Shown in pieces: positions 1-8,837 of a stretch of DNA of 64,000 nt; the stretch's first letter is position 1; the number at the start of each line of letters is the position of its first letter. Source of the DNA: Brevibacillus reuszeri. GTDB taxonomy: Bacteria; Bacillota; Bacilli; Brevibacillales; Brevibacillaceae. The position numbers and the translations under genes are program-made. The notes under the pieces are model-generated. The model was not told the origin of the DNA. It made no database searches and saw only the letters and a program-made list of their open reading frames with translations. The DNA is taken from contig NZ_LGIQ01000009.1 in assembly GCF_001187725.1 (NCBI RefSeq), positions 628,859 through 692,858 on the forward strand, written 5' to 3'.

Positions 1-531
1 ATGAAAGATTGTCATACGTGTTCCAGTCATTACTAAATCGCTTGTCTCAAGCACTTCATAGAGCTCTAGGATCATTTGATCCATTGCTGCTTCATTCGTT
101 CGTTTTCTTTGACATAATGCCAAGAATTCGCTGCGATGCCCGATTACGATATCGAAGTTTGGTTTCGATTGAAAGATTGTATCTTCTCCCAACGTTGCTC
201 TAAGTTGATTTTCCAGCTCCCGTATTAAATAATGATGTTCTGTTGTTGACTGTTGCAGGTGATCGATCTTAAGTTGCAGTGTCTGTTTTGTATATTCCAC
301 ATCATTTTTACATAATACGGACTTGATCTCTTCTAACGAAAAACCATATCTTCTGAATTGCTTTATCATCGAAATTTTATTTATTTCCACGTCGCTATAA
401 TATCTGTACCCGTTTTGTTCGATAAAACTAGGCTTTAGCAATTCAATCTTGTCATAATGCCTTAGCATTCTAGGAGATACCTTACTAATTTTCGCAAATT
501 CACCGATCGTATATATAATAATCACCTTCAT
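1..531 (-). CDS. MerR-family transcriptional regulator, C-terminus outside window
   Basis: The reverse strand reads openly from an ATG at 529-531 to the window edge (177 codons, no stop), so the 3' end is missing. The N-terminus starts MKVIIIYTIGEFAKISKV and continues with RMLRHYDKIELLKPS and NGYRYYSD, the winged-helix DNA-binding block of MerR regulators, followed by a leucine/glutamine-rich dimerisation helix (about residues 75-115). The rest resembles a ligand-binding effector region but is too short to classify. AAGGTG lies just inside the chosen ATG, so a slightly later non-ATG start is possible. The gene is divergent from a second MerR gene at 736. The inducer cannot be read. Confidence 0.85.
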   Translation of the reverse strand, partial: MKVIIIYTIGEFAKISKVSPRMLRHYDKIELLKPSFIEQNGYRYYSDVEINKISMIKQFRRYGFSLEEIKSVLCKNDVEYTKQTLQLKIDHLQQSTTEHHYLIRELENQLRATLGEDTIFQSKPNFDIVIGHRSEFLALCQRKRTNEAAMDQMILELYEVLETSDLVMTGTRMTIFH

Positions 532-664
532 TCTTGAAGATCTGCAAGTGTAAAAAAGCACTACCTCGTTTACGCACAAAGCAGTTTTCAAACATGTTAC
601 ATCATAAACCATAGAAAGGGAAAGAACAAAATCTTCACTCCCCTTGTTCCTCTAAACGCTCCGC

Positions 665-695
665 TTGACCTTAGGACAGACCTAGGGTTTAATCT
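665..695 (+). promoter_or_regulatory. MerR-type promoter/operator (19-bp spacer)
   Basis: TTGACC (665-670) and TAATCT (690-695) are separated by 19 bp, the overlong spacer typical of promoters that MerR activators untwist. Most of the spacer is an imperfect inverted repeat, ACCTTAGG and CCTAGGGT around ACAGA. It reads toward the MerR gene at 736, about 40 bases away, so autoregulation by that protein or control by its divergent neighbour is likely. Confidence 0.7.
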
Positions 696-735
696 TGGGG
701 TAGTTCACAACATCCAATCCATAGGAGTAGCCTTT

Positions 736-1551
736 ATGAAGAGTGAAATTACAATCAGTGAATTAGCTAAGCTTATGAACGTGTCTGTTCACCAAATTCG
801 TTATTTTGAGGAGAAAGGAGTCCTTCTTCCTGCTTACGTCGACAACAATCAGTATCGCATGTACAGCATGGATCAAGTTTACCAGCTCGCACATATTCTG
901 TTGCTTCGCAGATTGGGAGTGTCAGTCCAATCTATTAAAGAATGCATGACATCTTTTTCTGCGGATCAATACGAACAGCTGCTCAAACGTTCCTTGGTAG
1001 AAATCAATGATGAGTTGCTTCGCCTTCAAGAGCTTCAGCAATTCATAAATAAGATATTGTATGAACAACAAAACTTTACCGTTCACCCCTATCACTACCA
1101 AGTCAAATGGCGAGCTGAGAGCTATTTGGCACCTTGGCTTGAAATGGATGCACAAACGCAGCTTCATGCCAAATTGTTGGCTGATCGGGCAAAATACATT
1201 CCAAACTTGTTCGAATCAGATATTTACTTTATCGAAAATGAAACGAGCACGATTACTTTATACACGGAAACACAAGCCCCTGGCGATTATTCCATACCCA
1301 GCGGCAACTATCTCACTACCCAGAAATTAGTACAGGATGATGCTGAGCTCGCACAAGCCATTGAACAGTTTTACGCCTATGCCGCCACACAGTCTTACGT
1401 TCTCCAAGGACCCGTGATCCTCATTGAGAGATCGTATTTATCTCTCTTTAGTCAAAACGAGCTGCATTATGAGCTCCAAGCCTTGATTGAACCGACTCCA
1501 AATTCTGAAAGGGATCGATGTCGGTTAAATGGGATAACGGCTCCTACATGA
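736..1551 (+). CDS. MerR-family regulator with GyrI-like effector domain
   Basis: A 271-residue DNA-binding regulator. Residues 6-75 form the MerR winged helix (ISELAKLMNVSVHQIRYFEE, then NNQYRMYSMDQV). A dimerisation helix follows to about 125. The C-terminal ~140 residues look like a GyrI/BmrR-type ligand-binding domain ending in a LHYELQALIEP strand. AGGAG at 724-728 is well placed before the ATG. The MerR-type promoter at 665-695 reads into this gene, so it probably controls itself. No obvious target enzyme follows. The ligand is unknown; drug or small-aromatic sensing is typical of the domain family. Confidence 0.85.
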   Translation: MKSEITISELAKLMNVSVHQIRYFEEKGVLLPAYVDNNQYRMYSMDQVYQLAHILLLRRLGVSVQSIKECMTSFSADQYEQLLKRSLVEINDELLRLQELQQFINKILYEQQNFTVHPYHYQVKWRAESYLAPWLEMDAQTQLHAKLLADRAKYIPNLFESDIYFIENETSTITLYTETQAPGDYSIPSGNYLTTQKLVQDDAELAQAIEQFYAYAATQSYVLQGPVILIERSYLSLFSQNELHYELQALIEPTPNSERDRCRLNGITAPT

Positions 1552-1795
1552 AGCAGCAGCCAAAGCACCATTCGTGGGAGAGCTTTCGCATATTTGGCAA
1601 ACGGAACCTCTTTAAAATGCTACTCGCAATGTATTTTTTAGAGCATAAACCAAAGCCAGGAGAATGCTATATTGCGGACGTGGTTGTATACACGTCACTT
1701 TCTCTTTCATGAACGGACGTGGCATTATATGGTACAGAAAGTGAGATAGCATCGGCATAACCAGGCTAAATCCAAACATTTTCCTAAAGAAAATA
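1552..1795. other. Intergenic stretch without a recognised gene
   Basis: About 240 bases between the MerR gene and the terminator of the serine hydrolase. Short open frames exist on both strands (for example 1518-1712 plus). None has a convincing ribosome binding site or recognisable sequence. It may hold remnants of a gene formerly downstream of the MerR regulator, but nothing can be named. Confidence 0.5.
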
Positions 1796-1813
1796 AGCCG
1801 GTATTACCCGGCT
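1796..1813 (-). terminator. Rho-independent terminator of the serine hydrolase gene
   Basis: On the minus strand a stem AGCCGG/CCGGCT with a short loop is followed by TATTTTCTTT. It lies about 25 bases after the stop of the gene at 1839. Confidence 0.75.
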
Positions 1814-1838
1814 AAGTGGAAAGCGATGTTTTCTTTGA

Positions 1839-2927
1839 TTATTCCGGAATCCGATAGGGCCGATCAAAAAGGATATTCTCCACAGCCTCTATAATCGCTT
1901 GTGTCCTTTCTCCGTCCTGTTCCATATTGGAAAGATAAATGAATGTTTTGTCATGATCAAGATAACGGCCTAACCAGGTTTGATATCCTGGCCATCCCCC
2001 TCCGTGGCAAACAACCTTTCCTACCCCGGAATCATTGCGAATCCGCCAGCCATACCCATAATCAGAAGGTTGATGGTCTGCCAAGAGAACTGGTGAAAAG
2101 GCTTTTTCTAGGGTATCTTTGCTTACCAGCTTCTCTGTATATAAGGCCCTATCCCATTTTCTCAAGTCTTCGAGTGTTGAATTAACGACTCCATCTCCCT
2201 GAATTCCATCCAGATAAATCACAAAATCGTGATCTGCTAATTCGTCTGGCAAACAGTATTTTCCCAAATGATGGGCAGAAACGTATCCATAAGCGTAATT
2301 GTCAATGGACTTCTGAGTATATCTCCGGTTGTAAACGCGAGTCTTCTCCATTTCCAGTGGATAAAAGATTCGTTGTTCCATAAAATCAGCAAAGCTAGTT
2401 CCCGACACTTGCTCGATGATTAAGGCGAGTAATACATATCCGGTATTGCTATATTCATATTTTTCATTTGGGCGAAAATGGATGTCTGGCTTATGGAGCT
2501 TCAGCTGCTCAAGAACATCCTGGTTTGCGGCAATTTTAGACCTGTCCCAGTGTTGCTCAAATAACGCCATGTAATCCGGCAAACCAGACGTATGTGTCAG
2601 CAGATGATGTACAGAAATATCTGCATACGGAAAATCAGGAAGGAATGTTTCGATTGTGTCCTCGTAGCTGATTTTTCCCTGTTCTTGCAATATCATGATG
2701 CCCATCGCGGTAAATGCTTTGGAAACAGACGCAAGCTCAAAAACTGAATCGGTATTCAACATCGTAGAGGACGCCAGCTGTGCGTAACCGAACGCCCCCT
2801 TGTATAAGGGAACGCCTTTATCGAGCACCATGATGTTTCCATTGAATTTCTTTTTATCTGCTAAAGTCGTAAATAGCTCTTCAAGCTGAATGAATTGCTG
2901 TTCTAGCGAATTGCTTTGTCGTTCCAT
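1839..2927 (-). CDS. Serine hydrolase of the β-lactamase (class C / PBP4*) family
   Basis: A 362-residue soluble member of the penicillin-binding transpeptidase-like fold. The three catalytic elements are visible: SVSK (SxxK) near residue 88, YSN near residue 160, and HGGG near residue 310 in the place of KTG. No signal peptide is present, so it acts in the cytoplasm or is exported by an unknown route. Family members are D-aminopeptidases, esterases or DD-peptidases; the substrate cannot be deduced. GAGGAG lies 9 bases before the ATG. It lies downstream of a racemase and an RpiR regulator on the same strand, so a role in handling D-amino-acid peptides is possible but only inferred. Confidence 0.85.
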   Translation of the reverse strand: MERQSNSLEQQFIQLEELFTTLADKKKFNGNIMVLDKGVPLYKGAFGYAQLASSTMLNTDSVFELASVSKAFTAMGIMILQEQGKISYEDTIETFLPDFPYADISVHHLLTHTSGLPDYMALFEQHWDRSKIAANQDVLEQLKLHKPDIHFRPNEKYEYSNTGYVLLALIIEQVSGTSFADFMEQRIFYPLEMEKTRVYNRRYTQKSIDNYAYGYVSAHHLGKYCLPDELADHDFVIYLDGIQGDGVVNSTLEDLRKWDRALYTEKLVSKDTLEKAFSPVLLADHQPSDYGYGWRIRNDSGVGKVVCHGGGWPGYQTWLGRYLDHDKTFIYLSNMEQDGERTQAIIEAVENILFDRPYRIPE

Positions 2928-3043
2928 TTTTCATAACTCCTCTCGGGATCAGGTTTCATACAAAAATGGATGCAGCTTGCTAATGACTATACGTGACTAT
3001 GCGTTCCCTGGCATGGATTAAGCAAGATAGACAGGAATACTAC

Positions 3044-4153
3044 TTATCCATAAACTTTTTCTTCCAGCGTAAGGGCTTTTATTTTGTTCCGATCAGGTTC
3101 GTAGCCGATTCCTACCCCATCTGGCACGGTTATGATCCCGTTGTCTACTGTAACCTCTGGGTTAATAATATCGGCATGCCAATAGTTAGAGGAAGCAGCC
3201 GTATCTCCAGGTAATGTAAAGTTAGGGAGAGAGGTCATTGCAATATTATGAGCCCTGCCTATTCCAGATTCGAGCATTCCTCCACACCAAACAGGTATGT
3301 TGTGCAGTTGGCATAGATCATGGATCTTTTTGGCTTCTGTCAGGCCACCAACTCGTCCAATTTTGATGTTGATTACTTTTGTACTCCCTAATTTAAGGGC
3401 TTTCCGCACATCCTCCGCAGAGTGAATGCTTTCATCCAAACATATAGGGGTTTGCATTCGAGCTTGCAATTCAGCGTGATCAATCAAATCGTCGTGAGCC
3501 AAAGGCTGTTCGATCATCATTAATTGAAACTCGTCCAATTGTGCTAAGTGATCAATATCCTCCAAGCTGTACGCAGAGTTTGCATCCACCTTCAGTGGAA
3601 TCGTTGGGAATTCTTTGCGTACACTACGCGTTACGTCAACGTCCCAGCCCGGTCTGATTTTTATTTTGATCCGTTTGTACCCTTCAGACAGACTGCGTTC
3701 AATTTTACGCAACGTCTCATCTGTAGAATCCTGGATTCCGATGCTAACCCCTACTTCGATCTGCTTTTTGACTCCTCCTAAAGCAGTTGCCAAGGATATA
3801 TTCTTTTCTCTCGCGTATAAATCCCAGACGGCACTTTCCAAGGCCGATTTCGCCATATAATTTCCACGAATATGCGAAAAGAACTGTGATACATCGTCTG
3901 GGTGATTGATTTGCTCCTTCAAAATGATCGGGATGAGGAAATCCTCCATGATGTGCATATTCGTTTTTACCGTTTCTTCTTTATAAAAAGGGTCCGCACT
4001 TGCAACCGATTCCGCCCATCCAGATAGTCCGTCCTGATTCTGAATTTCGATGAGGAGAAATTCCCGATCTCTTTCTGTTCCCAGACTTGTCGTAAAGGGA
4101 TGAACTAATTCCATTTTCAATCGTCTGACAATCACACGCTTCATCTTCATCAT
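3044..4153 (-). CDS. Enolase-superfamily racemase, N-succinylamino-acid racemase / o-succinylbenzoate synthase type
   Basis: A muconate-lactonising-type TIM-barrel enzyme. Visible motifs are KIKI (the general-base KxK), VDANSAY and DES (metal ligands), KIGRVGG (second catalytic lysine), and the C-terminal [13 protein letters not shown] and PGDTAASS blocks. These fit the MenC/NSAR subgroup better than YkfB-type dipeptide epimerases. No other menaquinone genes are nearby, so racemisation of N-acylated amino acids is more likely than menaquinone synthesis. The start MMKMKRV at 4153 follows GAGAGGG and lies 16 bases after the RpiR stop. A longer in-frame start at 4243 would overlap the RpiR gene and is less likely. 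Confidence 0.85.
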   Translation of the reverse strand: MMKMKRVIVRRLKMELVHPFTTSLGTERDREFLLIEIQNQDGLSGWAESVASADPFYKEETVKTNMHIMEDFLIPIILKEQINHPDDVSQFFSHIRGNYMAKSALESAVWDLYAREKNISLATALGGVKKQIEVGVSIGIQDSTDETLRKIERSLSEGYKRIKIKIRPGWDVDVTRSVRKEFPTIPLKVDANSAYSLEDIDHLAQLDEFQLMMIEQPLAHDDLIDHAELQARMQTPICLDESIHSAEDVRKALKLGSTKVINIKIGRVGGLTEAKKIHDLCQLHNIPVWCGGMLESGIGRAHNIAMTSLPNFTLPGDTAASSNYWHADIINPEVTVDNGIITVPDGVGIGYEPDRNKIKALTLEEKVYG

Positions 4154-4169
4154 GTTCCCTCTCTCCATT

Positions 4170-5033
4170 TCACTCGATAAATAACCCTGCTTGGTTGTAG
4201 ATTTGTTCAAGTTTTTTCCGTCGTTCGCGAGCATTTTTCTCATCTCTTTGATGTATTCCCATGACTATGAATTCTGACAGACTAAGCAGTGCCAAGATGT
4301 GGTCCGTAAAAATCTCTGGATTCTCTCCGGTAGTCAATGTAATCGTTGCAAGCTGCCCGATTGGCGATAAAGGTCGGTCAGTCATGGCAATTAAGGTAGC
4401 CTTTTGTTCTCTTGCTTGTTCTGCCAAAACGAGAGCTTCCTTCGAGTAGCGAGGCAAGGAAATTAATAACACAACTGATTTTTCTGTAAAATTAGCCAAT
4501 GTTTCCGGATGATAACCAGTCGGTGATGAAACGAAGACATGATCACGAAGCTGATTCAATTTGTAGTAAAGCCAGTAAGCAGCTGTGTATGATTCCCGAA
4601 AGCCACCAACAATGATTCGGTCAGCTTTCATCAATAGCTCTACTGTCTTCCAAATATCTTCTTCTCTCACCTGGTTAACCAAACAATCTAATATTTTCTT
4701 TTCATGTTGGATAGAATGAGCAAATATGTTCGTAACCTTTCCTTCTTCCTCCTCAGAAGGCAAAATCACATGAGAAGCGTGTTGTTTCTGGCTAAGCATC
4801 TCTTCTCTGATCATTTTTTGCATTTCAGAAAAGCTGTTTAAACCAAGTGCATAAGACAATCGAATGACGGTTGTTTCGCTGACTCCAACTTCACGCGCAA
4901 TCTGAGAAATGGTAGAAAGTGCGCTCTGTTCCAGTGAAGTTACTAAAAATTCTGCAACTTTTTTTTGTCCAGGTGAAAGATCTTGGTATTTCTCCTTGAT
5001 CATTTGTTGAAAGGTCTTCGTTATCATAAACAT
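4170..5033 (-). CDS. RpiR-family regulator (HTH + SIS domain)
   Basis: A 287-residue regulator. The N-terminal ~75 residues form the RpiR helix-turn-helix ([20 protein letters not shown]). Residues about 125-250 form a SIS domain ([20 protein letters not shown], and [19 protein letters not shown]) that usually binds a sugar phosphate or related metabolite. The stop lies 16 bases before the racemase start, so the two are almost certainly cotranscribed and the racemase is a likely target. RpiR proteins near racemase or amidohydrolase genes often control amino-sugar or peptide catabolism; that link is inferred here. Confidence 0.9.
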   Translation of the reverse strand: MFMITKTFQQMIKEKYQDLSPGQKKVAEFLVTSLEQSALSTISQIAREVGVSETTVIRLSYALGLNSFSEMQKMIREEMLSQKQHASHVILPSEEEEGKVTNIFAHSIQHEKKILDCLVNQVREEDIWKTVELLMKADRIIVGGFRESYTAAYWLYYKLNQLRDHVFVSSPTGYHPETLANFTEKSVVLLISLPRYSKEALVLAEQAREQKATLIAMTDRPLSPIGQLATITLTTGENPEIFTDHILALLSLSEFIVMGIHQRDEKNARERRKKLEQIYNQAGLFIE

Positions 5034-5146
5034 CTCCGCTCAATATGTAGAATTAAATACTCCTTAAAATATATCATAACGAATTTTTAACTCCGCATCA
5101 ACCTAAAATTTGAAAGCGATTTCTGACTGAAAGAGAAAAGGACCTA

Positions 5147-5166
5147 CCTAGGCTATTAACAGCTAG
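5147..5166 (-). terminator. Possible terminator after the ATPase remnant
   Basis: An inverted repeat CCTAGC/GCCTAGG is followed on the minus strand by TAGGTCCTTTTCTC. The T-tract is imperfect. Confidence 0.45.
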
Positions 5167-5194
5167 GCAAACCCTTTACTACGGTTGTTTCTCA

Positions 5195-5326
5195 TCAAGC
5201 GTATAAGTGACACGCTACAACATGACCGGGTTCTACCTCAGTAGGCATGGGCCGAACCGATTTACAGATGTCCATACATTACACACCTCGCGGATGAAAC
5301 GTGCATCCTTGTGGTGGATCACGATC
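5195..5326 (-). pseudogene. Remnant of an oligopeptide/dipeptide ABC transporter ATPase (OppF/DppF-type C-terminus)
   Basis: Translating the minus strand gives DRDPPQGCTFHPRGV, a stop, CMDICKSVRPMPTEVEPGHV, and then VACHLYA and a stop. This is the hallmark cysteine-rich tail of OppD/OppF/DppD/DppF ATPases (PPxGCxFHxRC, MDIC, ExxPGHxVACHLY). The RCPYA part has become RGV-stop. Nothing of the ATPase core is left. It sits between two terminators in a 393-base gap that holds no other gene. It implies that a peptide ABC transporter once stood next to the RpiR/racemase genes. Confidence 0.8.
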
Positions 5327-5363
5327 AAAACGAAATGAATTCCAGCTTCTTAGCTTCAAACGC

Positions 5364-5390
5364 AAAAAAGGCAAACCCTAAAGGTTTACC
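5364..5390 (-). terminator. Rho-independent terminator of the flavoenzyme gene
   Basis: On the minus strand GGTAAACC and GGGTTTGCC form a stem with a 4-base loop, directly followed by TTTTTT. It lies about 40 bases past the stop at 5427. Confidence 0.8.
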
Positions 5391-5426
5391 CAGTTCTTAA
5401 CCGAAAACAGTCATTCGGTATCGCAA

Positions 5427-6479
5427 TTATGAAACGGAAAACCTGGATAATCGCCAACTGCTTAGTTCGTCCACTTGCATATTTCCGATAATTTCCTTTG
5501 CTGCTAAACGACTTACCAGAGGTGCTAGTGTAATTGCTGGATGCATCACGGCTAGATAGAGCCCCTGTACCCGATCATGAAATCCAACAATAGGATACCC
5601 GTCTTCCGGCATCGGTCTCAATCCAACACTGATACTTTCCAGTGTCAAATTCTCCCCGCCACGCAAACTGTAGCGCAGCGTTTCAAAGGCTCGTTTTCCA
5701 ACTGCCTCTGGCCCATTTTCTCCTGACTCATCGATATAATCCTCCGCCGCAAGTAATGTTTTGCTGTTGGGTTGTCTCGCTTCAAATTTCTCGTTAGAAA
5801 TGAGCGAATGAATGATTTTTTCCTTCGCATTCATCCGAATCAGAATAGAAGGTGAAGGAGCGACGGGTACATCGATGCCAAGTGGCAGGCAAAGTCCGGG
5901 TACTGCGGTACCGGCAGCAAGGACAATCACATCCGCTTCAATAAACTGATTGGACGTATGTACGCCAACTACGACAGAATCCTCTTTTTGTATTTGGATC
6001 ACTTTTGTATCAAAGAGAACTGTTGCTCCGTTTTCTTGAGCTTTTTTTATAAGAAGGTTTGTTGCGAGTACCGGATCTAAGGCGCCTTCCTTATCGGCAA
6101 AATTAGCTTCCTCGGGGTATTCGACCAAGTTTGGTTCCAATTCGAACATTTGCTGCTGATTCAATCTCTGGATCTGACTATCCTCACTATTTGCAGCAAT
6201 TCCCCAAGTAAGTGCCCCATGCCAATTGATGTTCAGGCCAGGTAGCTCTTTTTCTAGTGCATGGTATTCCGCGAGCACTGCATCGTATAAAGGACGGGAT
6301 TTAGAAAAAACTCGCCCAGACGGATTAATCCAGGCGAATGATTTTTCGGTCACTTCACACGCAGCTGTTGAATGACTCTCGATCAAAGTGACATTTTGAT
6401 TATGCTTTGATAATTGATAGGTCATCGCTGCACCAACAATGCCTGCACCGACAACGACAATCTTTTGTTTTGTATGCAT
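5427..6479 (-). CDS. FAD-dependent oxidoreductase, D-amino-acid/glycine oxidase (DAO) family
   Basis: A 350-residue flavoprotein. The N-terminal Rossmann motif is VVVGAGIVGAAM, followed by the β2 acidic residue in TLIESH. Near the C-terminus GLRPMPEDGYPIVGF is the substrate/FAD-binding block of DadA/ThiO/SoxA-type enzymes. It probably oxidises a D-amino acid or a secondary amine; DAO sequences do not reveal the substrate. The start MHTKQK at 6479 follows GGAGG with 6-base spacing and is preferred over an upstream ATG at 6500. With the NSAR-type racemase nearby, conversion and oxidation of D-amino acids is a plausible joint job. Confidence 0.85.
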   Translation of the reverse strand: MHTKQKIVVVGAGIVGAAMTYQLSKHNQNVTLIESHSTAACEVTEKSFAWINPSGRVFSKSRPLYDAVLAEYHALEKELPGLNINWHGALTWGIAANSEDSQIQRLNQQQMFELEPNLVEYPEEANFADKEGALDPVLATNLLIKKAQENGATVLFDTKVIQIQKEDSVVVGVHTSNQFIEADVIVLAAGTAVPGLCLPLGIDVPVAPSPSILIRMNAKEKIIHSLISNEKFEARQPNSKTLLAAEDYIDESGENGPEAVGKRAFETLRYSLRGGENLTLESISVGLRPMPEDGYPIVGFHDRVQGLYLAVMHPAITLAPLVSRLAAKEIIGNMQVDELSSWRLSRFSVS

Positions 6480-6568
6480 GAAATCCTCCATGGTATGCAT
6501 TGGTCACGACCTAAGATGAAGTCATGCCCATCGGTTTTTAAACTACGAGGAACAGACAAAAGGAAGGG

Positions 6569-7447
6569 CTAAGCGTGAGCACTATCATTTTTGCCCAGCA
6601 GATGGATGAAAGAAGTCAAATTCCTTTTTAAAAGGTCTTGATTCGCAAACGGTATTGCAGCCATTCTTTCCTTTACCTGGCTTTCGAATTGTGACAGATT
6701 CGATGCGTCAACATCTTCGAATCGATTGGGAATGGGCGTGTTTTTTAGATTTTGCATGAGACTGTCCTGTTCTTTGAGATAGGTAGTCCTCCACTCTGGG
6801 TGGAACCGCTGTTTTTTGACAAACTGGATGAGGAGACTGGCACGCTCTGTTGCATTCGTTTCCGTTGCTTGATACTTTTTAAAGGCTTCCGGATCAAATC
6901 GCTCCATCAATTTGCTAGGGTTTATATAATCGTCTGGGGCACCTTGTGGTTTCTGTGGTAATTCTATATAGCTCACCCCACCTGTAGCTGGGTCTACTTT
7001 TCTCGTTTTCGATACTCCAGCTAAAAGATGGATGGTATCTAAAAATTGTGAAGCATCCTTATCCTTTAAATATGTTTCTGCCAAAAACTTTGCTTTGGCC
7101 ATTCCCATTTCAATTAATTCGGATCTTTCTTCGTCCGTAAAGTCTGAGGTGTTATTAAAAAAATTGGATTCAAAAATATGATTGATGGCGTCTTTGAACT
7201 CTTGCGATTGTCCATCCAGAACTCGATCGAGTGACGCGTTCACATCTGTACTAAAGAAAAACTGTGCCGGATTATGCTTAATGGCATCCTCGGGGAGCTG
7301 TCTTGACGTTGTCATGGAGCTTAGTTCTACTTTATCAGGGTGTGCAAGCTCAGGAATATAACCAGCTTTCAGGCTAGGCTTTGCTTTGTTTCCTTGTAGG
7401 GAGTATAGGTTGATGGATAGGAAGTCCGATCCTTTTTGAATTTGCAC
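6569..7447 (-). CDS. Uncharacterised soluble protein, 292 residues
   Basis: Starts with GTG after GAGGAG (8-base spacing). It has no signal peptide, membrane segment, cysteine cluster or nucleotide-binding motif. It is rich in charged residues and Asn/Gln, mostly helical in appearance, with a Pro-rich hinge around residues 165-180 (IELPQKPQGAPDDYINPSKL). I do not recognise the family. It lies alone on the minus strand between the metal transporter operon and the flavoenzyme, with no linked partner. Confidence 0.7.
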   Translation of the reverse strand: MQIQKGSDFLSINLYSLQGNKAKPSLKAGYIPELAHPDKVELSSMTTSRQLPEDAIKHNPAQFFFSTDVNASLDRVLDGQSQEFKDAINHIFESNFFNNTSDFTDEERSELIEMGMAKAKFLAETYLKDKDASQFLDTIHLLAGVSKTRKVDPATGGVSYIELPQKPQGAPDDYINPSKLMERFDPEAFKKYQATETNATERASLLIQFVKKQRFHPEWRTTYLKEQDSLMQNLKNTPIPNRFEDVDASNLSQFESQVKERMAAIPFANQDLLKRNLTSFIHLLGKNDSAHA

Positions 7448-7533
7448 ACAAATCGCTCCTCGTCATGATTTCATCGCGAATGATAGACAATATGCAAAAG
7501 GCAATTGACGCTCTACGTGATACGTATGTATTA

Positions 7534-7559
7534 TAAAAAAATTGCCTATTTTAGGCAAT
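7534..7559 (-). terminator. Rho-independent terminator of the cnt-like operon
   Basis: On the minus strand ATTGCCTA and TAGGCAAT form a perfect 8-bp stem with a 3-base loop, followed by TTTTTTTATAAT. It closes the transcript that ends with the MFS gene. Confidence 0.9.
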
Positions 7560-7591
7560 AGTGTTTAAAGCTCCTTCTTTTTTCGAAACGT

Positions 7592-8806
7592 TTAGATAGC
7601 TTTGTTCTCTTCTGCAGTCGTCTCCGCTAATAGCGAGCGCTGGTTGTAGGCAACGAGCATCATTGCTGTACCAAGGACTGCGCAAAGCATGTACATCATG
7701 GAATACGAGGTCAAATCCGCCACTGGTCCCATCACAATACCTCCCAGCGAGACACCAAGATCGGCCATCGCGATAAACAGTCCGAGCAGCACATTGCGGT
7801 TTTCTTTTGGCAATACAAAGCTTAAATAGGTCGTCAGTGTTGGATATAGAAGCGCCTGTGCGACGCCCATTAAGAGCGCACCAGCATAGAACAAAATGGC
7901 TCCGACATTTGTAGCGAGGCTAACGCACAGTGAAGCCGCAGCAAGCAGCGACATCGTACCCATCATAAAAAATGAATGCCACTTGCCATCTGACGGAATT
8001 TTTTTCCTGAGCACAAAGCGTGCCGCAACGACAACTGCCGCCTGTAGCATCAAGTAAACAGCAGTGCTCCCACTTTCAATCTGCGCAGCGTACAACGGAA
8101 CAAAGGCAGTTACGGCGCCAAATATTAGCGACGCGCTCAGCATCAGTACACTACTTTTGAACAAATGAGGATTTTGTACCAATTGACCGAAGGATTGCCA
8201 CATCGCAGCACTTTGGTTACGTGGTTCAGATTCTCCTGTGGATGCGGTAGACTGATTGTCCATTTTCGCTGTAAAGCCCACTCCTCCTGTAAGCACAGCG
8301 ATGACGAGCATGATTCCTGCAAACATGTTCATGTCACCCGTTTGCCATATGCCTATCGCCAGCAAAGGTCCAATCATGCCTGGCATGTACGAGCATAACG
8401 AATACATGGAGATACCCTGCGAACGATCCTTTTCGGGAAGTGCGTCAATGATGCCAAGCTGCAGCGCCATAGAGAAAAAGGCTGTGCATACCCCCTGCAG
8501 TACGCGCGCGACTAAATATCCACCAAGACCCGTAAATGCATACATCACGAGCGCAGCTCCGTTGACAACCAGTATAACGCGCAGCACCTTAATGGGGCCG
8601 TGTCGTTGAATCAACCCGCCAGCCCATGGGCGGAAAAGCATGGTTGTAAGCAGATACGCCCCCATAATGACGCCAATCGTCGTATTGGAAGCTCCCCATG
8701 CTTCCCCTTTCAACGGGATGATGACATTTAAAATTGAATTTCCACTGAAATAGCATAACGTGAGCAAATACAGCCGCATAAACGGCCAGGATAAGGCTCC
8801 TTTCAC
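7592..8806 (-). CDS. cntE: MFS exporter, CntE-like (metallophore efflux candidate)
   Basis: A major-facilitator protein of about 404 residues with 12 predicted membrane segments. The family signature in the loop after TM2 appears as LFRPWAGGLIQRHG. The GTG start at 8806 follows AAGGAG by 8 bases and lies 30 bases past the stop of the upstream ATPase; the longer frame to 8872 would overlap that ATPase. It is the last gene of a Zur-box-controlled operon with nickel/metallophore-type ABC genes. This gene order (A, B, C, D, F, then MFS) matches staphylococcal cntABCDF-E, where the MFS secretes staphylopine. Export of a metal chelator is inferred from that context. Confidence 0.85.
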   Translation of the reverse strand: MKGALSWPFMRLYLLTLCYFSGNSILNVIIPLKGEAWGASNTTIGVIMGAYLLTTMLFRPWAGGLIQRHGPIKVLRVILVVNGAALVMYAFTGLGGYLVARVLQGVCTAFFSMALQLGIIDALPEKDRSQGISMYSLCSYMPGMIGPLLAIGIWQTGDMNMFAGIMLVIAVLTGGVGFTAKMDNQSTASTGESEPRNQSAAMWQSFGQLVQNPHLFKSSVLMLSASLIFGAVTAFVPLYAAQIESGSTAVYLMLQAAVVVAARFVLRKKIPSDGKWHSFFMMGTMSLLAAASLCVSLATNVGAILFYAGALLMGVAQALLYPTLTTYLSFVLPKENRNVLLGLFIAMADLGVSLGGIVMGPVADLTSYSMMYMLCAVLGTAMMLVAYNQRSLLAETTAEENKAI

Positions 8807-8837
8807 CGCTACTGCTCCTTCCCATTCGTTGGTTCGG

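Noticed and set aside
1518..1712. Plus-strand open frame after the first intact MerR gene
   Set aside because: Overlaps the end of that gene, lacks a ribosome binding site, and its sequence is not protein-like.
3044..4153. YkfB-type L-Ala-D/L-Glu epimerase
   Set aside because: The C-terminal [13 protein letters not shown] and PGDTAASS blocks are of the MenC/NSAR subgroup; YkfB-type enzymes have a different segment there.
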